This document shows, in pieces, positions 30,516 through 31,995 of a stretch of DNA of 31,995 nucleotides. Each line of letters begins with the position of its first letter. The first letter of the stretch is position 1. A program made the translations under genes and the position numbers. The notes below the pieces were generated by a model. That model made no database searches, was not told the origin of the DNA, and saw only the letters and a list, made by a program, of their open reading frames with translations. The stretch is from contig CAZMJI010000006.1 in NCBI GenBank assembly GCA_964566765.1, forward strand, positions 1-31,995. Direction: 5' to 3'. The DNA comes from Thioglobus_B sp964566765 (GTDB taxonomy: Bacteria > Pseudomonadota > Gammaproteobacteria > PS1 > Pseudothioglobaceae).

Positions 30516-31995
30516 CTTTGTTTACGAATACGTCTTTGCCACCACTGTACAAACTCATAGTTCATTAAATACAGACATGGCAATAGCACCAAGGTCATCA
30601 AGGTGCCAAAGAGTAGTCCATAACCCAGAGACAGCGCCATCGGTTGCAAGATAAAGTCGGTACCGCCGATACCATAGGCCAGCGGAATAATCCCGGCCAA
30701 AGTAGTGAGTGAGGTGAGTACCACCGCGCGCAGGCGATCTTTGGAGCCTTGCACGATCCAACGATGCACACCGACCTCATCTAAGATTTTGCCTTTCAGA
30801 TAATTTAGATGAGAGACCATCACCAGCGAGTCGTTAACGATCACACCAATCAGTGCCAGGGTACCCAGTACGGCAAAGAAGCTCAGCGCTTCGCCGTGCA
30901 GGAAGAAAGCCCAAATCACACCAATCACAGAAAACGGGATGGCGCTTAGAACCAATAGCGGCTGGGTATAAGAATTAAACAAAATCACCAACAGCAAGAA
31001 GATGCCGGCAATGGCCATGATAAAGGCGGTTTTAAAGCTGCTCATCGACTCCGCAGTCTCTTGTGCGCCACCTTCAGAGATGGCACGAACCGCTGGGAAG
31101 TTCTGATCCAAATTAAGCTGCGCTTTGGCTTTTGCCATCACCGCTTGAGCCGAGGTCTTGGCATCGTCGACGCTGGCACTGACCATGGTGGCACGCTGAC
31201 CACCATAATGATTGTAGTCTGGCTCACCGACAATCGACTGAATGCTGGAGAAACTCTCCAGCGGAATCGATCTACCCTGTTGATTCACCACTTTAATGGC
31301 ACGAATAAAAGCTTCTGAGTTATCCAACTCACCCAAATAAACCCTAAAATTCACATCGGTTTGCCCTTCACGAATATCGGTTACATCAATGCCAGTAAAG
31401 GCCGCTCTGAGATAATGATTCACGGTAGAGAAATCCACACCCAGTCGCGCCATTTTCTCAAAATCCAACTTGACTTCTAAGCGATCCTTGCCGGGTTCGT
31501 CATCACGATTGATGTTGCTAACGCCCTCAATCTGCGCCAAAATCTCTTCTAATCGATCTGCCGCCAGTCTGCGCTCGGTATCGTTTTGACTCACCAAGTT
31601 AATCTCCACATCCTCACCTTGTGGCGGACCTGGGCGATGCACTGAGAATTTTAACTTGTTCACACCTTGAATCTGTTTGGCACGCGCCTTAAGCGCCTTT
31701 AGAATCACTTTTGAATCTTTGGCTCGGTCATTGGCTGGCGTTAGCTCAATGGTAAAGCTGGCTTTATGCGTGAAGTACTTACCCACATTGGTGGTAACCG
31801 ACTCTAAATCTTCACCCACCACGTCGGTAATGAGCTTTTCAACCTCGGCAGCTTTGGCCTCAGTATTGGCCAGCGCCGAGCCCACATTCATCTCCATGCG
31901 CGCACTCACCGTATCCACACCAACGGCTGGAAATAAGGTAAATTGCATTTGCGTTTTGGCAAACACCAGCGAGCCAATCAACACTACAGTAAACA
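30512..31995 (-). CDS. RND-family efflux transporter permease, C-terminal part (5' end outside window)
   Basis: About 494 residues of the C-terminal half of an AcrB-type (HAE-like) RND permease; the frame is open at the window edge. A periplasmic porter region (GVSNINRDDEPGKDRLEV, DVNFRVYLGEL) precedes several membrane segments: FIMAIAGIFLLLVILF, PLLVLSAIPFSVIGVIWAFF, FFAVLGTLALIGVIVNDSLV and LLFGTLMTLVLLPCLYLM. DRLRAVVLTSLTTLAGIIPL is a family hallmark. Such pumps work with a periplasmic adaptor and outer-membrane channel; the substrate cannot be told. Its stop overlaps the DUF255 stop. Confidence 0.92.
   Translation of the reverse strand, partial: FTVVLIGSLVFAKTQMQFTLFPAVGVDTVSARMEMNVGSALANTEAKAAEVEKLITDVVGEDLESVTTNVGKYFTHKASFTIELTPANDRAKDSKVILKALKARAKQIQGVNKLKFSVHRPGPPQGEDVEINLVSQNDTERRLAADRLEEILAQIEGVSNINRDDEPGKDRLEVKLDFEKMARLGVDFSTVNHYLRAAFTGIDVTDIREGQTDVNFRVYLGELDNSEAFIRAIKVVNQQGRSIPLESFSSIQSIVGEPDYNHYGGQRATMVSASVDDAKTSAQAVMAKAKAQLNLDQNFPAVRAISEGGAQETAESMSSFKTAFIMAIAGIFLLLVILFNSYTQPLLVLSAIPFSVIGVIWAFFLHGEALSFFAVLGTLALIGVIVNDSLVMVSHLNYLKGKILDEVGVHRWIVQGSKDRLRAVVLTSLTTLAGIIPLAYGIGGTDFILQPMALSLGYGLLFGTLMTLVLLPCLYLMNYEFVQWWQRRIRKQS

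Noticed and set aside
1..31995. CRISPR arrays, insertion sequences, prophage genes, toxin-antitoxin pairs, tRNA or rRNA genes
   Set aside because: No direct-repeat arrays, transposase motifs, terminal repeats, cloverleaf folds or phage-like proteins were found on reading both strands.

Overview
The window is a gene-dense bacterial chromosome segment, about 47% GC by eye. Its core genes look gammaproteobacterial: htpX, map, a DUF502 gene, aspS, nadA, yebC, a single-chain purL, grxD, trhP, dxs, ispG, rlmN, ndk, an HU gene, smpB/ratA, rluE, rnhA, leuCD and ruvA. The closest protein resemblances I can recall are to marine sulfur-oxidising gammaproteobacteria (Thioglobus/SUP05-like and relatives). 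That placement is inference. I saw no rRNA, tRNA, CRISPR array, phage or insertion sequence. Positions 10418-10517 are exactly 100 N, an assembly gap.

Layout. 1-9794 (+) is a nearly continuous run: htpX 3' end, map, DUF502, aspS, nadA, yebC, purL and a YgjP-type metallopeptidase. 9799-10621 (-) holds grxD and a methyltransferase gene broken by the gap. 10678-14401 (+) holds trhP, dxs and a DUF2062 membrane protein. 14398-18390 (-) holds ispG, a 98-residue membrane-anchored protein, rlmN, ndk, HU and smpB. 18389-20118 (+) holds ratA, rluE and a DUF455 ferritin-like protein. 20113-25561 (-) holds a DUF3530 protein, a Sel1-repeat protein, two tandem rhodaneses, a 77-residue Cys protein, rnhA and an AsnB-family amidotransferase. 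25613-30515 (+) holds leuC, leuD, ruvA and a secreted DUF255 protein. 30512-31995 (-) is the 3' part of an RND transporter gene.

Functional links. dxs and ispG are two steps of the MEP isoprenoid pathway. leuC and leuD are the two subunits of one enzyme. AspRS carries residues typical of the non-discriminating form, and the AsnB-like protein resembles N-acetylglutaminylglutamine amidotransferases more than true asparagine synthetases. Together these suggest that asparagine is made on tRNA.

The least explained region is 20113-23227. It is a run of five signal-peptide-bearing proteins centred on a duplicated PCPPFC-rhodanese, with terminators placed between the genes and one terminator written inside a coding sequence. 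Other points of interest are a DUF255 protein fused to a DsbD-alpha-like domain behind an apparently leaderless promoter, divergent smpB/ratA genes whose start codons overlap, and four convergent gene pairs that all meet within a few bases.
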